Assembly: GCF_004367585.1 (NCBI RefSeq)
Contig: NZ_CP038015.1
Coordinates: 1,990,001 to 2,054,000 of the forward strand
From: Paenisporosarcina antarctica
GTDB taxonomy: Bacteria; Bacillota; Bacilli; Bacillales_A; Planococcaceae
Reading direction: 5' to 3'
Length of the DNA stretch: 64,000 nucleotides
In this document: piece after piece, positions 1 to 9,455 of the stretch
How positions within the stretch are numbered: the stretch's first letter is position 1
Layout of the letters: every line of letters starts with the position of its first letter
Made by a program: the position numbers and the translations under genes
Notes under the pieces: model-generated
Told to the model about the DNA's origin: nothing
Database searches by the model: none
What the model saw: only the letters and a program-made list of their open reading frames with translations

Positions 1-523
1 TGAAATATAGTACGACCCATGCAAGAATGGCAATTACAATTGCTAAAACCGAAGTCGCATAGACATTTTGGAAAAACATCGGTCCTAAAACTGGAATGTC
101 TTTTAAAAATGGGATGTCGTCACGTAAGAAACGTTCTTGTATAAAATCCGTTTGTCCTTTTCCATAAATCATTTTAACAAGGTATAGGCAAAGAGCTATA
201 GCCAACAAGTTAATAGCTACACCCGAAACAACATGATCTGCTCTAAATGTTATAGAAGCAACTGCATGTAATAGAGAAAATAATGAAGCAACTATCATGG
301 CAGCTAAAAGTGCCATCCATGGTGTACCTGCACCAAAAATATGAACAAATGATAAATTAAACAAGATTCCAATAAAAGCTCCCATGACCATGAGTCCTTC
401 TAAGCCGATGTTAACAACACCCGAACGTTCAGAAAACACACCACCAATGGCGGTTACAATTAGAGGAGCCGCATAAAAGATTGCAGCAGGAACAAGGAAA
501 TATAATACTTCTAATAAACTCAT
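1..523 (-). CDS. nupQ: Nucleoside ABC transporter permease NupQ (3' end outside window)
   Basis: Second permease of a BMP-family (purine nucleoside) ABC importer in the cytoplasmic membrane. The visible 174 residues start MSLLEVLYFLVPAAIFYAAP and carry several hydrophobic segments and the family-typical stretch GVFSERSGVVNIGLEGLM (about residues 30-47). Its start ATG overlaps the stop of the upstream permease gene by one base (TAATG), which implies translational coupling. The gene runs off the left edge, so its C-terminus is unseen. The identification rests on the order lipoprotein-ATPase-permease-permease and on residue pattern; the exact substrate (guanosine or other nucleosides) is inferred from B. 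subtilis NupNOPQ. Confidence 0.9.
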   Translation of the reverse strand, partial: MSLLEVLYFLVPAAIFYAAPLIVTAIGGVFSERSGVVNIGLEGLMVMGAFIGILFNLSFVHIFGAGTPWMALLAAMIVASLFSLLHAVASITFRADHVVSGVAINLLAIALCLYLVKMIYGKGQTDFIQERFLRDDIPFLKDIPVLGPMFFQNVYATSVLAIVIAILAWVVLYF

Positions 524-1569
524 TACTTCGCCTCCTTATTCTTACTGAAGCGTTGTACAAGTAATCGGATAACATAACCTGATGCTACGAAGAAAATGAT
601 AATCGCAATTACTATCGATACGATTTCCTCTGGAATACCTGCTTCATTTGGCATATTGGTTGCCCCATATTTTAATGACCCAAACAATGTTGCACCAAAT
701 ATAATACCAAGAGGTGTATTCGCTCCAAGTAATGCTACAGCGATACCGTCAAACCCAATTCCTGTAAATCCACCTTTAACTGAAGCAAACCCAAATGTAC
801 CCAGTGCTTCCATTGCCCCACCTAAACCAGCAAATGCACCTGAAATAACCATTGCTAGAATAATATTTTTATTGACATTCATCCCCGCATATTCGGATGC
901 ATGTTGATTTAATCCAACTGCTTTTAATTCAAACCCAAGTGTTGTTTTCTCTAAAATAATATACATTACCAAAACCATTACAAGTGCAATAATTATCCCA
1001 TAATGTAAACGAGAGAAATCTGTCATATTCGCTAAAAAATCTGAGCGAAGTGAAGCATTTGGATTAATTGGACCGGTATTGTCTCCCCCATCTGAGATAG
1101 CACGTACTAATGCGTTTGTTGTGTGAAGAGCAACGTAGTTCATCATGATGGTGACAATTACTTCATGAACCTTAAAACGAGCTTTTAAAAGGCCTGGGAT
1201 GAATCCCCATAATGCACCTGCGGCTGCGGCTGCGAGAATTGCGAGTGGCAAGTGAATCATTTTCGGTAAATCAAAAGCTACTCCAACATAAGCAGCTGCA
1301 AACCAACCCACAATTAATTGACCTTCAACACCAATGTTAAATAGCCCAGTACGGAAAGCAAATGCTACAGCTAAACCAGCTAGAATATAAGGCGTAATTT
1401 GGCGTATCGTTTCACCCATAGTATAGACGTCTCCAAAAATCCCGTTCCATAAGGCGGAATACCCTGCAATCGGATCGTATCCACTAACTAGCATGACGAT
1501 AGCTCCTACAAGTAAACCTAAAATAACAGAGATTACAGGAACTAGAATGTTAACAATACGATTAGACAT
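523..1569 (-). CDS. nupP: Nucleoside ABC transporter permease NupP
   Basis: First membrane subunit of the nucleoside importer, 348 residues with about eight to ten predicted membrane segments. The motif RTGLFNIGVEGQL (about residues 73-85) is the mirror of the NIGLEG stretch in the neighbouring permease and is typical of BMP-type and branched-chain transport permeases. The start ATG lies inside the last codons of the ATPase gene (8-base overlap) with a G-rich ribosome site just upstream, so the subunits are translationally coupled. The protein would pair with NupQ to form the channel through which NupN-delivered nucleosides pass, energised by NupO. Function is by family; specificity is not visible in sequence. 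Confidence 0.92.
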   Translation of the reverse strand: MSNRIVNILVPVISVILGLLVGAIVMLVSGYDPIAGYSALWNGIFGDVYTMGETIRQITPYILAGLAVAFAFRTGLFNIGVEGQLIVGWFAAAYVGVAFDLPKMIHLPLAILAAAAAGALWGFIPGLLKARFKVHEVIVTIMMNYVALHTTNALVRAISDGGDNTGPINPNASLRSDFLANMTDFSRLHYGIIIALVMVLVMYIILEKTTLGFELKAVGLNQHASEYAGMNVNKNIILAMVISGAFAGLGGAMEALGTFGFASVKGGFTGIGFDGIAVALLGANTPLGIIFGATLFGSLKYGATNMPNEAGIPEEIVSIVIAIIIFFVASGYVIRLLVQRFSKNKEAK

Positions 1570-3118
1570 GCGAGTCGCCCCCCTCTTTTACTTGATGAGA
1601 ATGAGCTACCTTGTTTGTTTGACCTGCCATTAATAAACCAAGTTCTTGTTCATTCGTTTCAAGAGGATCTAATGTGTCTACAATTTGACCTTCATAGATA
1701 ACTGCAATACGGTCAGAGACGTTCATTACTTCATCTAATTCAAATGAAATTAACAACACAGCTTTCCCTTTATCTCGTTGTTCAATTAAACTGTGATGAA
1801 TAAACTCAATTGCACCTACGTCTAAACCACGTGTAGGAAGTGCAGCAATGAGTAAATCAGGATCTCGATCAATTTCACGACCGATGATAGCTTTTTGTTG
1901 ATTACCACCTGATAATGCTCGCGCAGGCTCATGATCGCCTTGTGTTCGAACATCATATTTCTGAATGATTTCATTTGCTTTTTTCGAAATGAGTGAATAA
2001 TTTATAAACCCTTTTTTAGAAATAGGTTCTGTATAATACGTTTGCAATGCAATATTGTGTCCGATTGAAAAATCGAGAATAAGACCATGTTTATGACGGT
2101 CTTGAGGGATATGTCCAATACCAGATTCAGTTATTTTACGTGGACTCTTCCCAGTAATTTCTTGACCTTTTATAAAGACATGGCCACTTTTCACTTTACG
2201 CAATCCAGTAATTGCTTCAATTAGTTCTGACTGTCCATTGCCATCAATTCCTGCGATTCCAACGATTTCACCTTTTCGAACATTTAAGTTAAGACCTCTT
2301 ACCTTTTCAATTCCTCGGTAATCAGTGACAAACAAATCTTTGATATTTAATACATCCGTTGTTGGGTTCGCCAAACCTTTAATCGTTTTAAATTCTACTT
2401 GACGTCCAACCATTAGGGAGGCGAGTTCATTTGGGTTGGTCTCTGCAGTTACTACAGTACCAATGCCTTTACCCTTACGAATAATGGTCACGCGATCAGA
2501 AACTTCCATAATTTCTTTTAGCTTATGAGTTATTAAAATAATAGATTTTCCTTCTTCAATCAAACGACGCATAATCTGAATTAACTCCGTAATTTCTTGA
2601 GGGGTTAAAGATGAAGTTGGTTCATCAAAGATTAATATCTCCGCTCCTCGGTAAAGCGTTTTCAAAATCTCTACACGTTGCTGCATACCTACTGAAATAT
2701 CCTTAATTTTTGCATATGGGTCTACATCTAGACCATAAAGCTCTGACAATTCTTGCACCTTTTTAGCGGCAGATTTTGCATTAATCATTCCCATTTTCGT
2801 AGGTTCACTACCGAGAATTATATTTTCTGTAACTGAAAACTCTTCAACTAACATGAAATGCTGATGAACCATCCCTATGCCAAGACTATTGGCGACATTT
2901 GGATCCGTAATCTTTACAACATTTCCATGAACACGGATTTCTCCACCCTCAGGTTGATATAGACCAAAGAGTACATTCATCAAAGTTGATTTTCCTGCAC
3001 CATTCTCGCCAAGAAGCGCATGAATTTCACCTTTATTAAGTTGAAGGGTAATATTGTCATTAGCTACGAAATTCCCGAATTCTTTACGGATATTTAGCAT
3101 TTCAATAACGGGTTCCAC
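1562..3118 (-). CDS. nupO: Nucleoside ABC transporter ATPase NupO (two nucleotide-binding domains)
   Basis: Cytoplasmic ATPase of the importer with two fused nucleotide-binding domains. The N-terminal half has an intact Walker A (GENGAGKST, about residues 37-45) and an ABC signature ISVGMQQRVEIL. The C-terminal half keeps a signature (LSGGNQQKA), but its P-loop is degenerate (GIDGNGQSE in place of GxxGxGKST), as is usual for RbsA-like sugar and nucleoside ATPases. The longest frame begins at a GTG at 3127 that touches the Shine-Dalgarno; the GTG at 3118 sits 8 bases after GGAG and is preferred, giving 518 residues. Two hairpins separate it from the lipoprotein gene upstream, so it is probably expressed below NupN. 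Confidence 0.93.
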   Translation of the reverse strand: MEPVIEMLNIRKEFGNFVANDNITLQLNKGEIHALLGENGAGKSTLMNVLFGLYQPEGGEIRVHGNVVKITDPNVANSLGIGMVHQHFMLVEEFSVTENIILGSEPTKMGMINAKSAAKKVQELSELYGLDVDPYAKIKDISVGMQQRVEILKTLYRGAEILIFDEPTSSLTPQEITELIQIMRRLIEEGKSIILITHKLKEIMEVSDRVTIIRKGKGIGTVVTAETNPNELASLMVGRQVEFKTIKGLANPTTDVLNIKDLFVTDYRGIEKVRGLNLNVRKGEIVGIAGIDGNGQSELIEAITGLRKVKSGHVFIKGQEITGKSPRKITESGIGHIPQDRHKHGLILDFSIGHNIALQTYYTEPISKKGFINYSLISKKANEIIQKYDVRTQGDHEPARALSGGNQQKAIIGREIDRDPDLLIAALPTRGLDVGAIEFIHHSLIEQRDKGKAVLLISFELDEVMNVSDRIAVIYEGQIVDTLDPLETNEQELGLLMAGQTNKVAHSHQVKEGGDSHV

Positions 3119-3152
3119 TATATTCACTCCTTCGGCAATATCGAAATAAAAT

Positions 3153-3202
3153 AAATTAATACAGGAAAGGTTTCCAATGTAAAACCTTTCCTGTATTAAT
3201 TT
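3153..3202 (-). terminator. Strong hairpin between nupN and nupO (second of two)
   Basis: A perfect 21-bp inverted repeat (3153-3173 against 3182-3202) with an 8-base loop, followed on the minus strand by a T-rich stretch (ATTTTATTT). It could act as a leaky terminator or as an mRNA 3'-end stabiliser. Confidence 0.75.
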
Positions 3203-3219
3203 AGAAAGGGTAACAAAAA

Positions 3220-3253
3220 CATCATAAAGACTGAATAAACAGTCTTTATGATG
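3220..3253 (-). terminator. Intrinsic terminator after nupN (first of two)
   Basis: A 14-bp perfect stem (3220-3233 against 3240-3253), a six-base loop and TTTTTG immediately after it on the minus strand. It lies 19 bases past the nupN stop and should end most transcripts there. Confidence 0.85.
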
Positions 3254-3271
3254 ACTTATTCAAGTTAATTA

Positions 3272-4342
3272 TTACTTTACAGTATCAGAAACTTCGATTT
3301 CGCCATCTGCAATTTTCTTCGAATACTCATCAATTTGTGCTAATACATCATCAGGAATTGCTCCACGAGAATCTGCTAGACCAACGCCTTCTTCAGTTAA
3401 ACCATAAACAGTTGTTTCCCCACCTGGGAATTCGCCATCCATAGCCATTTTAGAAAGGTTTTTAACAGCCACGTCAACACGTTTTAACATCGATGTTAAC
3501 GTAATGTTCGTGTCGCCAACAGTACCTTCTTCATATTGGTCAGAGTCAACACCGATTACCCAAACATAAGCATCTGGATTTTTGGTTTTTAATTCTTTTG
3601 CTTCAGCGAATACCCCGTTACCAGTACCACCTGCAGCGTGGAAAATAATATCTACACCCGAAGAATACATACGGTTAGCTGTTGTTTTACCAAGCTCAGC
3701 TTTGTCAAATGCTCCAGTGTACTGAACATCAACTTCAATGTTAGGGTCTACTGCAGCAACGCCTTCTAAGAAACCAGCTTCAAAACGCTCGATTACAGGA
3801 ATTTCCATACCACCTACGAAACCGATTTTTTTCGATTTAGTCATCAACGCAGCAGCAACTCCAGCAAGGTAAGAACCTTCTTGCTCTTTAAATAATACGG
3901 ATGCCACATTTGGCTGATCTACTACTGCATCAATAATCGCAAGATGTGCATCTGGTTGTTGACCAGCAATTTCATTTACAGCAGCTTCCATTAAGAATCC
4001 AATGCCGAAAACTAAGTCAAAATCACGACGTACTAATTTGTTTAAGTTTGTGTTGTAGTCAGCGTCAGAAGTTGATTGTAGATAATCAAAGCCACCATCG
4101 CCTTTTTCAAGACCATTTTCTTCGCCAAATTCTTTGATTCCTGTCCAAGCTGATTGGTTGAATGATTTGTCGTCTACTCCACCGATGTCAGTAACCATTG
4201 CTACAGAGAAATCAGAAGTTTTTGTTTCTGTCTCTCCGCCCTTTGTTTCCGTACTCTCATCTTTAGCAGTACCACAAGCACCTAAAATCGTACTAGCAGC
4301 TAATACCATCGATAAAGCCAAACCAAATTTACGCTTTGTCAA
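3272..4342 (-). CDS. nupN: Nucleoside-binding BMP-family lipoprotein NupN
   Basis: Surface lipoprotein that captures nucleosides for the ABC importer. The chosen TTG start (4342) has GGGGGG seven bases upstream and gives a compact signal peptide ([13 protein letters not shown]...) ending in the lipobox ILGAC, with the lipidated cysteine at about residue 23. The longer frame from the ATG at 4372 would add ten residues ([10 protein letters not shown]) without a good ribosome site. The mature domain shows BMP-family features such as [20 protein letters not shown] and HAAGGTGNG. Two tandem hairpins follow the gene, fitting higher production of the binding protein than of the membrane and ATPase parts. 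It is probably cotranscribed with the GntR regulator upstream. Confidence 0.92.
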   Translation of the reverse strand: MTKRKFGLALSMVLAASTILGACGTAKDESTETKGGETETKTSDFSVAMVTDIGGVDDKSFNQSAWTGIKEFGEENGLEKGDGGFDYLQSTSDADYNTNLNKLVRRDFDLVFGIGFLMEAAVNEIAGQQPDAHLAIIDAVVDQPNVASVLFKEQEGSYLAGVAAALMTKSKKIGFVGGMEIPVIERFEAGFLEGVAAVDPNIEVDVQYTGAFDKAELGKTTANRMYSSGVDIIFHAAGGTGNGVFAEAKELKTKNPDAYVWVIGVDSDQYEEGTVGDTNITLTSMLKRVDVAVKNLSKMAMDGEFPGGETTVYGLTEEGVGLADSRGAIPDDVLAQIDEYSKKIADGEIEVSDTVK

Positions 4343-4393
4343 TTTGAGACCCCCCAAAAAATGTTTTTTCATATTAGCAGGAAATTTACTGTT

Positions 4394-5122
4394 TTACACC
4401 CTTTTACGCACTACATGGAAACTGAATTTGTCAGCCCTAAAATAGTTTTTTGAATATAATACAACTTGCTCTTTGTCATTAAAATGTGATTGTTTAAGAA
4501 CTAGTAACGCCGTTTCAGAACCACACTCTAAAATCGGTGATGCTACTTCATGGAAACCTGTTGGATCAATAATAGCAACGGCATGAGTTACACGGATTTC
4601 CCCGGATTCCTCAATTGCTGCAAAGATCGAACCTTCTTGCCTTTTAAAAAAATCAGCCGGCAAATACTTTGTAGGTACTTTATCTACACAATAAACAACA
4701 GGTACACCATTTGCTGTTCTTACACGTTCAATTGTAATGACAGTCTCGTCTTTATTGCAATGTAAGCGTTTTATATCTTCATCAGACGGAAATGACTCCG
4801 TTGAACTTAAATAAATAGTTCCGGGTTCCATTCCCGCAGTACGAATCATAGAAGATATACTTGTTAAATGTTCAATACCTGAAGTAAAAACAGGTTTTGG
4901 ATTAACAAATGTACCTACACCATGACGTCTAACGATGATATTTTCTTCTTCCAACAGTCTAAGTGCTTCACGAAGTGTTGCTCGACTGACTCCAAGTAAT
5001 TTGGCCAGTTCAAATTCTGAAGGAAGTTTTTCCTTCTCTTTAAACACACCTTTTTCAATATCGCCTTTTAGACGATCGATCACTTGGAGATACAAATGAC
5101 GACTATCTGCTTTTATTGTCAT
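4394..5122 (-). CDS. ymfC: GntR/HutC-family transcriptional regulator (YmfC-like)
   Basis: DNA-binding regulator of 242 residues. Residues 1-70 form a winged helix with the typical GntR pattern (KLPSEFELAKLLGVSRATLREAL), and the C-terminal part (about 90-235) resembles the UTRA effector domain. The ATG at 5122 is preferred over the GTG frame at 5137 because GGTGG lies 8 bases upstream and the protein then begins MTIKADSRHLYLQV. The gene sits directly after spoIIIE, as ymfC does in B. subtilis, and directly before nupNOPQ, so control of the nucleoside operon is a reasonable inference. The promoter region contains inverted TCTGAT-type sites, consistent with autoregulation. The effector ligand is unknown. 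Confidence 0.88.
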   Translation of the reverse strand: MTIKADSRHLYLQVIDRLKGDIEKGVFKEKEKLPSEFELAKLLGVSRATLREALRLLEEENIIVRRHGVGTFVNPKPVFTSGIEHLTSISSMIRTAGMEPGTIYLSSTESFPSDEDIKRLHCNKDETVITIERVRTANGVPVVYCVDKVPTKYLPADFFKRQEGSIFAAIEESGEIRVTHAVAIIDPTGFHEVASPILECGSETALLVLKQSHFNDKEQVVLYSKNYFRADKFSFHVVRKRV

Positions 5123-5145
5123 ACGAAACACCACCAAGAGTAGAG

Positions 5146-5185
5146 ATCAGACATCTGATGTAAAACTTTCCTACTAATCAGACAT
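5146..5185 (-). promoter_or_regulatory. Putative operator pair for the GntR regulator
   Basis: The inverted repeat ATCAGACATCTGAT (5146-5159) and a second half-match ATCAGACAT (5177-5185) lie just downstream of the -10 box of the regulator gene. The spacing would let a bound dimer block transcription. Assignment to YmfC is inference. Confidence 0.5.
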
Positions 5186-5214
5186 ACTATACCACTTTTA
5201 TTTGTGTAAATAAA
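5186..5214 (-). promoter_or_regulatory. Putative sigma-A promoter of ymfC-nupNOPQ
   Basis: On the minus strand a -10 TATAGT (5186-5191) with an extended TGG, a 17-base spacer, and a weak -35 TTTATT (5209-5214). It overlaps the putative operator and reads into the regulator gene. Confidence 0.55.
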
Positions 5215-5280
5215 TAGATTTTTGTGTAATTCTGAAAAGTTTCGTAAAAATTTTAATTTAATTGTAATCATATTGTCATA

Positions 5281-7602
5281 TTAAGTTATTTCATCTTGCT
5301 TTGCTTGTAGTACTTGTCGTGGTTTGCTACCTTCATAGCCACCGACTACTCCTCGCATTTCCATTTGATCAATAATACGTGCTGCTCTCGAATATCCAAT
5401 ACGGAATCTTCTTTGCAAAAGAGATACAGAAGCAGTTTGCATATCGGTCACTAGTTGAACAGCTTCATCATATATATCGTCTGTTTGTTCATCTAATGGA
5501 ACTTCTACGATTTCTGTTGGAATCATTTCTTCTTGATATTGGGCCTTTTGCTGTTCAATCGCAAAATCAACAATCTTTTCTACTTCTTGATCAGATAAAT
5601 AAGCCCCTTGTACGCGAACAGGTTTTGAAGCACCTGCTGCTAAAAACAGCATATCACCTCTACCAAGCAACTTCTCTGCTCCACCCATATCTAATATGGT
5701 CCTTGAGTCAATGGATGAAGATACCGCAAATGCAATTCGAGAAGGTATATTGGCTTTAATTACACCCGTTATGACATCAACACTTGGTCGTTGTGTAGCA
5801 ATAATTAAATGAATACCAGCTGCACGAGCCATTTGTGCTAAACGAGTAATAGAATCTTCCACATCATTAGATGCTACCATCATCAAGTCAGCTAATTCAT
5901 CCACAATAACAACGATATATGGCAACTTCGGATGTTTCTCCTCATTCACTTCATTCCATTTTAAAATGTGTTCATTGTATCCTTCAATATTTCGCATCCC
6001 TGTATGTGAGAATAAATCATAACGACGTTCCATTTCTGAAACCACTTTTTTGAGTGCCTGAGAGGCTTTTCTCGGATCAGTCACGACAGGTGCTAATAAA
6101 TGAGGTATGCCATTATAGACATTCAATTCGACCATTTTAGGATCAATCATCATCATTTTAACTTCGTGCGGTTTCGCTCGCATGATAATACTGACGATAA
6201 TCCCATTGATACATACACTCTTCCCACTACCAGTTGACCCAGCAACAAGTAAATGAGGCATTTTATTTAATTCAGCAAGAACCGCTTGTCCCGTGATATC
6301 ACGGCCAAGACCAATCAATAATTTCGCTTCAGCATTGTTGTTTTCTTTTGCTTCTAATACTTCACGTAAACTCACGATAGCCACTTCTTTATTTGGTACT
6401 TCTATGCCAATCGCAGATTTGCCGGGAATCGGTGCTTCAATTCGAATATCACGTGCGGCAAGTGCTAAAGCTAGATCATCACTAAGACTAACAATTCTAC
6501 TTACTTTAACTCCTGCATCAGGCAACACTTCGTATTTAGTAACCGCTGGTCCTAGATGGACTTGTGTCACACGTGCTTTAACACCAAAGCTATGAAAAGT
6601 CTTTTCTAATTTTTTGGCGTTTGCTTGAATTAGTGAATATTCCCCACTTTGATCACTATACGGTGGAGCATTTAATAAAGTGACAGACGGTAATTGATAG
6701 TCTTTATTTTCTAAAACTGTTTCAGATACACTATCAAAAGCTTTTTCATTCAATTCTTCTGTTTTCTTAATTTCAGGCTGAGGTTTAATTTCTACTATTC
6801 TTTCTGCACGTTCTGTGAATGCGGAAATAATGGGCGAAGCATGTTCAATTTCGGTTTCTTGATGAATTGTTGCCACTTCTTCCTTTTGTTGTGCCGAAGA
6901 AGGTACGTTTTGCGATTTTTTATTCTTGTCACTTCTTGTTTGAATTTTGGGTGAAGCAAGAGCTTTATCTTTTTTCTTTTGCGCTCTCATTGCCATCCAA
7001 TTGTTTTTCCATTGTGGAATTTTACTTACTAAATATGGCACGAGTGCTATTCCTGAAAGTAAAATAAAACCAATTATTAATAATAACCAAGCCGCTATTG
7101 TGGCGCCTCCTGCATCAAATAATACGTGGAATGTGGCGAATAGAAACGCACCTATCATACCCCCACCTAAAGACTGTTCACGACTTACAATCCCATTACT
7201 TTCAATTAAGATTCTCCACGTTTCACGAAGAACTGAGTCGCTTACTAATGCGCCACCTTCAAATAGTTGTTCAAACAATACCAAGTGACTAAAAATTGTC
7301 ATACTAGCTAATATACTTAAAAAGCCTGTAACGATTCGGTTATTCAATCCAGGTACCGCCTGTTTAATCATCATGATAAGTGCAACTACAATACATAAAA
7401 ATGGTACTGCAATATGCCAATTTCCAAAGAAAAATCGGGCGATAGACGACAAACCAAATCCAACATAACCTAATTCAAAAAATGTAATAATACCAAGTCC
7501 AATTAATAATAAGCCTATAATTTCAAAAACAAGTGGAAATTTAGTGGTTGTGGGTTTCTTTTTTGTCATTACTTTCTTCTTTTTTACTGTGATACCTTTC
7601 AC
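5281..7602 (-). CDS. spoIIIE: DNA translocase SpoIIIE/FtsK family
   Basis: Membrane-anchored DNA pump that moves chromosomal DNA through the closing septum during sporulation or division. The N-terminus (about residues 20-190) has four hydrophobic segments, followed by a charged linker (about 200-330), the RecA-like motor with Walker A GSTGSGKS (near residue 456) and Walker [11 protein letters not shown] (near 567), and a C-terminal winged-helix gamma domain containing [17 protein letters not shown]. The GTG start at 7602 is uncertain: an ATG at 7569 gives [10 protein letters not shown], closer to the family N-terminus, but neither has a strong ribosome site. It stands alone behind the rnjB terminator. 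The B. subtilis ylzJ and tepA genes found between rnjB and spoIIIE are missing. Confidence 0.93.
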   Translation of the reverse strand: MKGITVKKKKVMTKKKPTTTKFPLVFEIIGLLLIGLGIITFFELGYVGFGLSSIARFFFGNWHIAVPFLCIVVALIMMIKQAVPGLNNRIVTGFLSILASMTIFSHLVLFEQLFEGGALVSDSVLRETWRILIESNGIVSREQSLGGGMIGAFLFATFHVLFDAGGATIAAWLLLIIGFILLSGIALVPYLVSKIPQWKNNWMAMRAQKKKDKALASPKIQTRSDKNKKSQNVPSSAQQKEEVATIHQETEIEHASPIISAFTERAERIVEIKPQPEIKKTEELNEKAFDSVSETVLENKDYQLPSVTLLNAPPYSDQSGEYSLIQANAKKLEKTFHSFGVKARVTQVHLGPAVTKYEVLPDAGVKVSRIVSLSDDLALALAARDIRIEAPIPGKSAIGIEVPNKEVAIVSLREVLEAKENNNAEAKLLIGLGRDITGQAVLAELNKMPHLLVAGSTGSGKSVCINGIIVSIIMRAKPHEVKMMMIDPKMVELNVYNGIPHLLAPVVTDPRKASQALKKVVSEMERRYDLFSHTGMRNIEGYNEHILKWNEVNEEKHPKLPYIVVIVDELADLMMVASNDVEDSITRLAQMARAAGIHLIIATQRPSVDVITGVIKANIPSRIAFAVSSSIDSRTILDMGGAEKLLGRGDMLFLAAGASKPVRVQGAYLSDQEVEKIVDFAIEQQKAQYQEEMIPTEIVEVPLDEQTDDIYDEAVQLVTDMQTASVSLLQRRFRIGYSRAARIIDQMEMRGVVGGYEGSKPRQVLQAKQDEIT

Positions 7603-7624
7603 CTTCTTTCATTGAGTAAAGAAA

Positions 7625-7662
7625 AAGGATTTCCTGCCTATATATATGGCGAGGAAATCCTT
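7625..7662 (-). terminator. Intrinsic terminator after rnjB
   Basis: An 11-bp stem (7625-7635 with 7652-7662), continued by GCC/GGC across a one-base bulge, an AT-rich loop, and TTTTTC on the minus-strand exit. It separates rnjB from spoIIIE. Confidence 0.85.
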
Positions 7663-7675
7663 CCGCTTTTTCACC

Positions 7676-9343
7676 TTAATATTCCATAATAATCGGGATG
7701 ATCATAGGACGTCTTTTCGTTTGTTTATATAGATACGAATTTAAGGTGTCACGAATTTCTTGTTTGATATTTGTCCACTCAAATGTTTCTTTAATTACAT
7801 ATTTTTCAACAATTTTCTTCACGAGTTGTGCTGACTCATCCATCAATTGTTCTGACTCACGAACATAAACAAATCCGCGTGATAAGATTTCCGGACCAGA
7901 GGCAATTTTCTTTTGTGCACGGTTTAAAGTGACTACAACGATCAAGATACCATCTTGTGAAAGTAGTTTACGATCGCGCAACACGATGTTTCCTACATCC
8001 CCGATACCAATTCCATCGATTAAGATGTTACCAGCTTGTACACGTCCACTCATACGCATTTTCCCACTCTTATACTCAACAACATCACCTTTATCAGCAA
8101 TAAAGATTTGATTTTTCTCTAATCCAGTAGCTTGCGCAAGTTTAGAGTGAGCCATTAGCATGCGGTATTCACCTTGAATAGGGATGAAGAATTTTGGTTT
8201 CATTAAGTTTAACATCATTTTTAAATCTTCTTGACTACCATGCCCAGATACATGAACTTTTTCACTAGCAGTCAACACCTTTGCACCTGCTTTAGCTATG
8301 TGGTTCATCGTTTTAAACATAGCTACTTCCATACCTGGAGATGGCGTGAATGTAATTAATACCGTATCTGTATCTTTTAATTTAACATCTTTATGATGTT
8401 TTCTAACCATTTTATCAAGAGCTTCTAATGGTTCCCCTTGATTACCTGAAACAATAATTATTACTTCATCATCTGCATAATTTCCGATATCTTTAATCGG
8501 AATTAGTGTTTCTTCATTTATCTCTAAGTACTCTAATCGCTTACCAACTTCAAATACGCTTTCCAACGTTTTACCCACTAATGCAACTTTGCGACGGGAT
8601 TCAATTGCGTTGTCAAACACTTGTTGAATACGAATAAAGTTTGAAGAATATACAGAAACAATTATACGACCTTTTGCACTATGGAAATTCTCAGATAAAT
8701 GTTCTTCAATGACAGATTCAGAAGTTGTGTGGCCAGGTCGTTCTGCTTCAGTTGAGTCTGACATTAAAATAAATACGCCTTCTTCTCCAAGACCTGCCAT
8801 TTTGGCGATGTCTGGACGATAGCTTCCTTTTGCAGATTGGTCGAATTTGAATTCACCAGTATGCACAATTGCTCCTTCAGAAGTGTGGAAGACAATTCCT
8901 AAAGAATCTGGAATACTATGCGTTGTATGGAAAAATGTTACGTGTGTTGATTTAAAGTTCATACGGCTTTTATTTGTTACTTCAAAGAATTTGACAGGTT
9001 GAGCTGCTGGTAATTCTTTTAAATGCTCTTTTGCTAAGGCAATTGTTAGACGAGAGCCGTATACTGGTGCTTGAATCTTATTTAGCAAATACGAAATGGA
9101 GCCAATTGCATCTTCATGTCCGTGCGTTAAAAAGATACCTTTTATTCGCGCTTTATTTTCTTCTAAATACGTCACGTCCGGAATAACTATATCAATTCCA
9201 AGCATTTCATCTTCAGGAAACATTAGTCCACTATCTACTACAAATATTTCTTCATCAATCTCTACTACATACATAGCTTTTCCGATTTCCCCAACTCCAC
9301 CGAGAGGGATAATTCGAATGTTTTCATTTATTGTTTTTGTCAC
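7676..9343 (-). CDS. rnjB: Ribonuclease J2-type metallo-beta-lactamase nuclease
   Basis: RNase J paralogue of 555 residues in RNA maturation and decay. The metallo-beta-lactamase core holds the first metal motif as HGHEDA (about residues 75-80); the final His of the usual HxHxDH is Ala, the mark of the weakly active J2 form that partners RNase J1. HTTHSIPDSLGI and the RNase J C-terminal domain with ILSRGFVYVRE follow. The GTG start at 9343 has AGGAGG seven bases upstream. It has its own promoter and terminator. In B. subtilis the equivalent gene (ymfA/rnjB) likewise follows dapA. J1 must be encoded elsewhere. The J2 call rests on the motif and on gene position. Confidence 0.9.
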   Translation of the reverse strand: MTKTINENIRIIPLGGVGEIGKAMYVVEIDEEIFVVDSGLMFPEDEMLGIDIVIPDVTYLEENKARIKGIFLTHGHEDAIGSISYLLNKIQAPVYGSRLTIALAKEHLKELPAAQPVKFFEVTNKSRMNFKSTHVTFFHTTHSIPDSLGIVFHTSEGAIVHTGEFKFDQSAKGSYRPDIAKMAGLGEEGVFILMSDSTEAERPGHTTSESVIEEHLSENFHSAKGRIIVSVYSSNFIRIQQVFDNAIESRRKVALVGKTLESVFEVGKRLEYLEINEETLIPIKDIGNYADDEVIIIVSGNQGEPLEALDKMVRKHHKDVKLKDTDTVLITFTPSPGMEVAMFKTMNHIAKAGAKVLTASEKVHVSGHGSQEDLKMMLNLMKPKFFIPIQGEYRMLMAHSKLAQATGLEKNQIFIADKGDVVEYKSGKMRMSGRVQAGNILIDGIGIGDVGNIVLRDRKLLSQDGILIVVVTLNRAQKKIASGPEILSRGFVYVRESEQLMDESAQLVKKIVEKYVIKETFEWTNIKQEIRDTLNSYLYKQTKRRPMIIPIIMEY

Positions 9344-9389
9344 GTGCTTTCCTCCTAAAAATTAACCCGATCAACTTCCACTAGTATTC

Positions 9390-9418
9390 ATTATACGGGA
9401 CGCATGACAACAGTACAA
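9390..9418 (-). promoter_or_regulatory. Sigma-A promoter of rnjB
   Basis: On the minus strand -35 TTGTAC (9413-9418), a 17-base spacer, and a perfect -10 TATAAT (9390-9395), lying directly after the dapA terminator and about 40 bases before the rnjB start. Confidence 0.8.
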
Positions 9419-9420
9419 AC

Positions 9421-9450
9421 AAAAAAAGGTCAGTCCATTACTGACCTTTT
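9421..9450 (-). terminator. Intrinsic terminator after dapA
   Basis: An 11-bp perfect stem (9424-9434 with 9440-9450) with a five-base loop, then a run of T on the minus strand. It ends the asd-dapA transcript six bases past the dapA stop. Confidence 0.9.
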
Positions 9451-9455
9451 AAAAT

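Noticed and set aside
2229-2262. Broken second P-loop in NupO as a damaging mutation
   Set aside because: GIDGNGQSE in the C-terminal half is the normal degenerate Walker A of RbsA-type fused ATPases.
9100-9130. Loss of the metal-binding His in RNase J as pseudogene sign
   Set aside because: The HGHEDA form is the normal state of the J2 paralogue, and the rest of the protein is intact.
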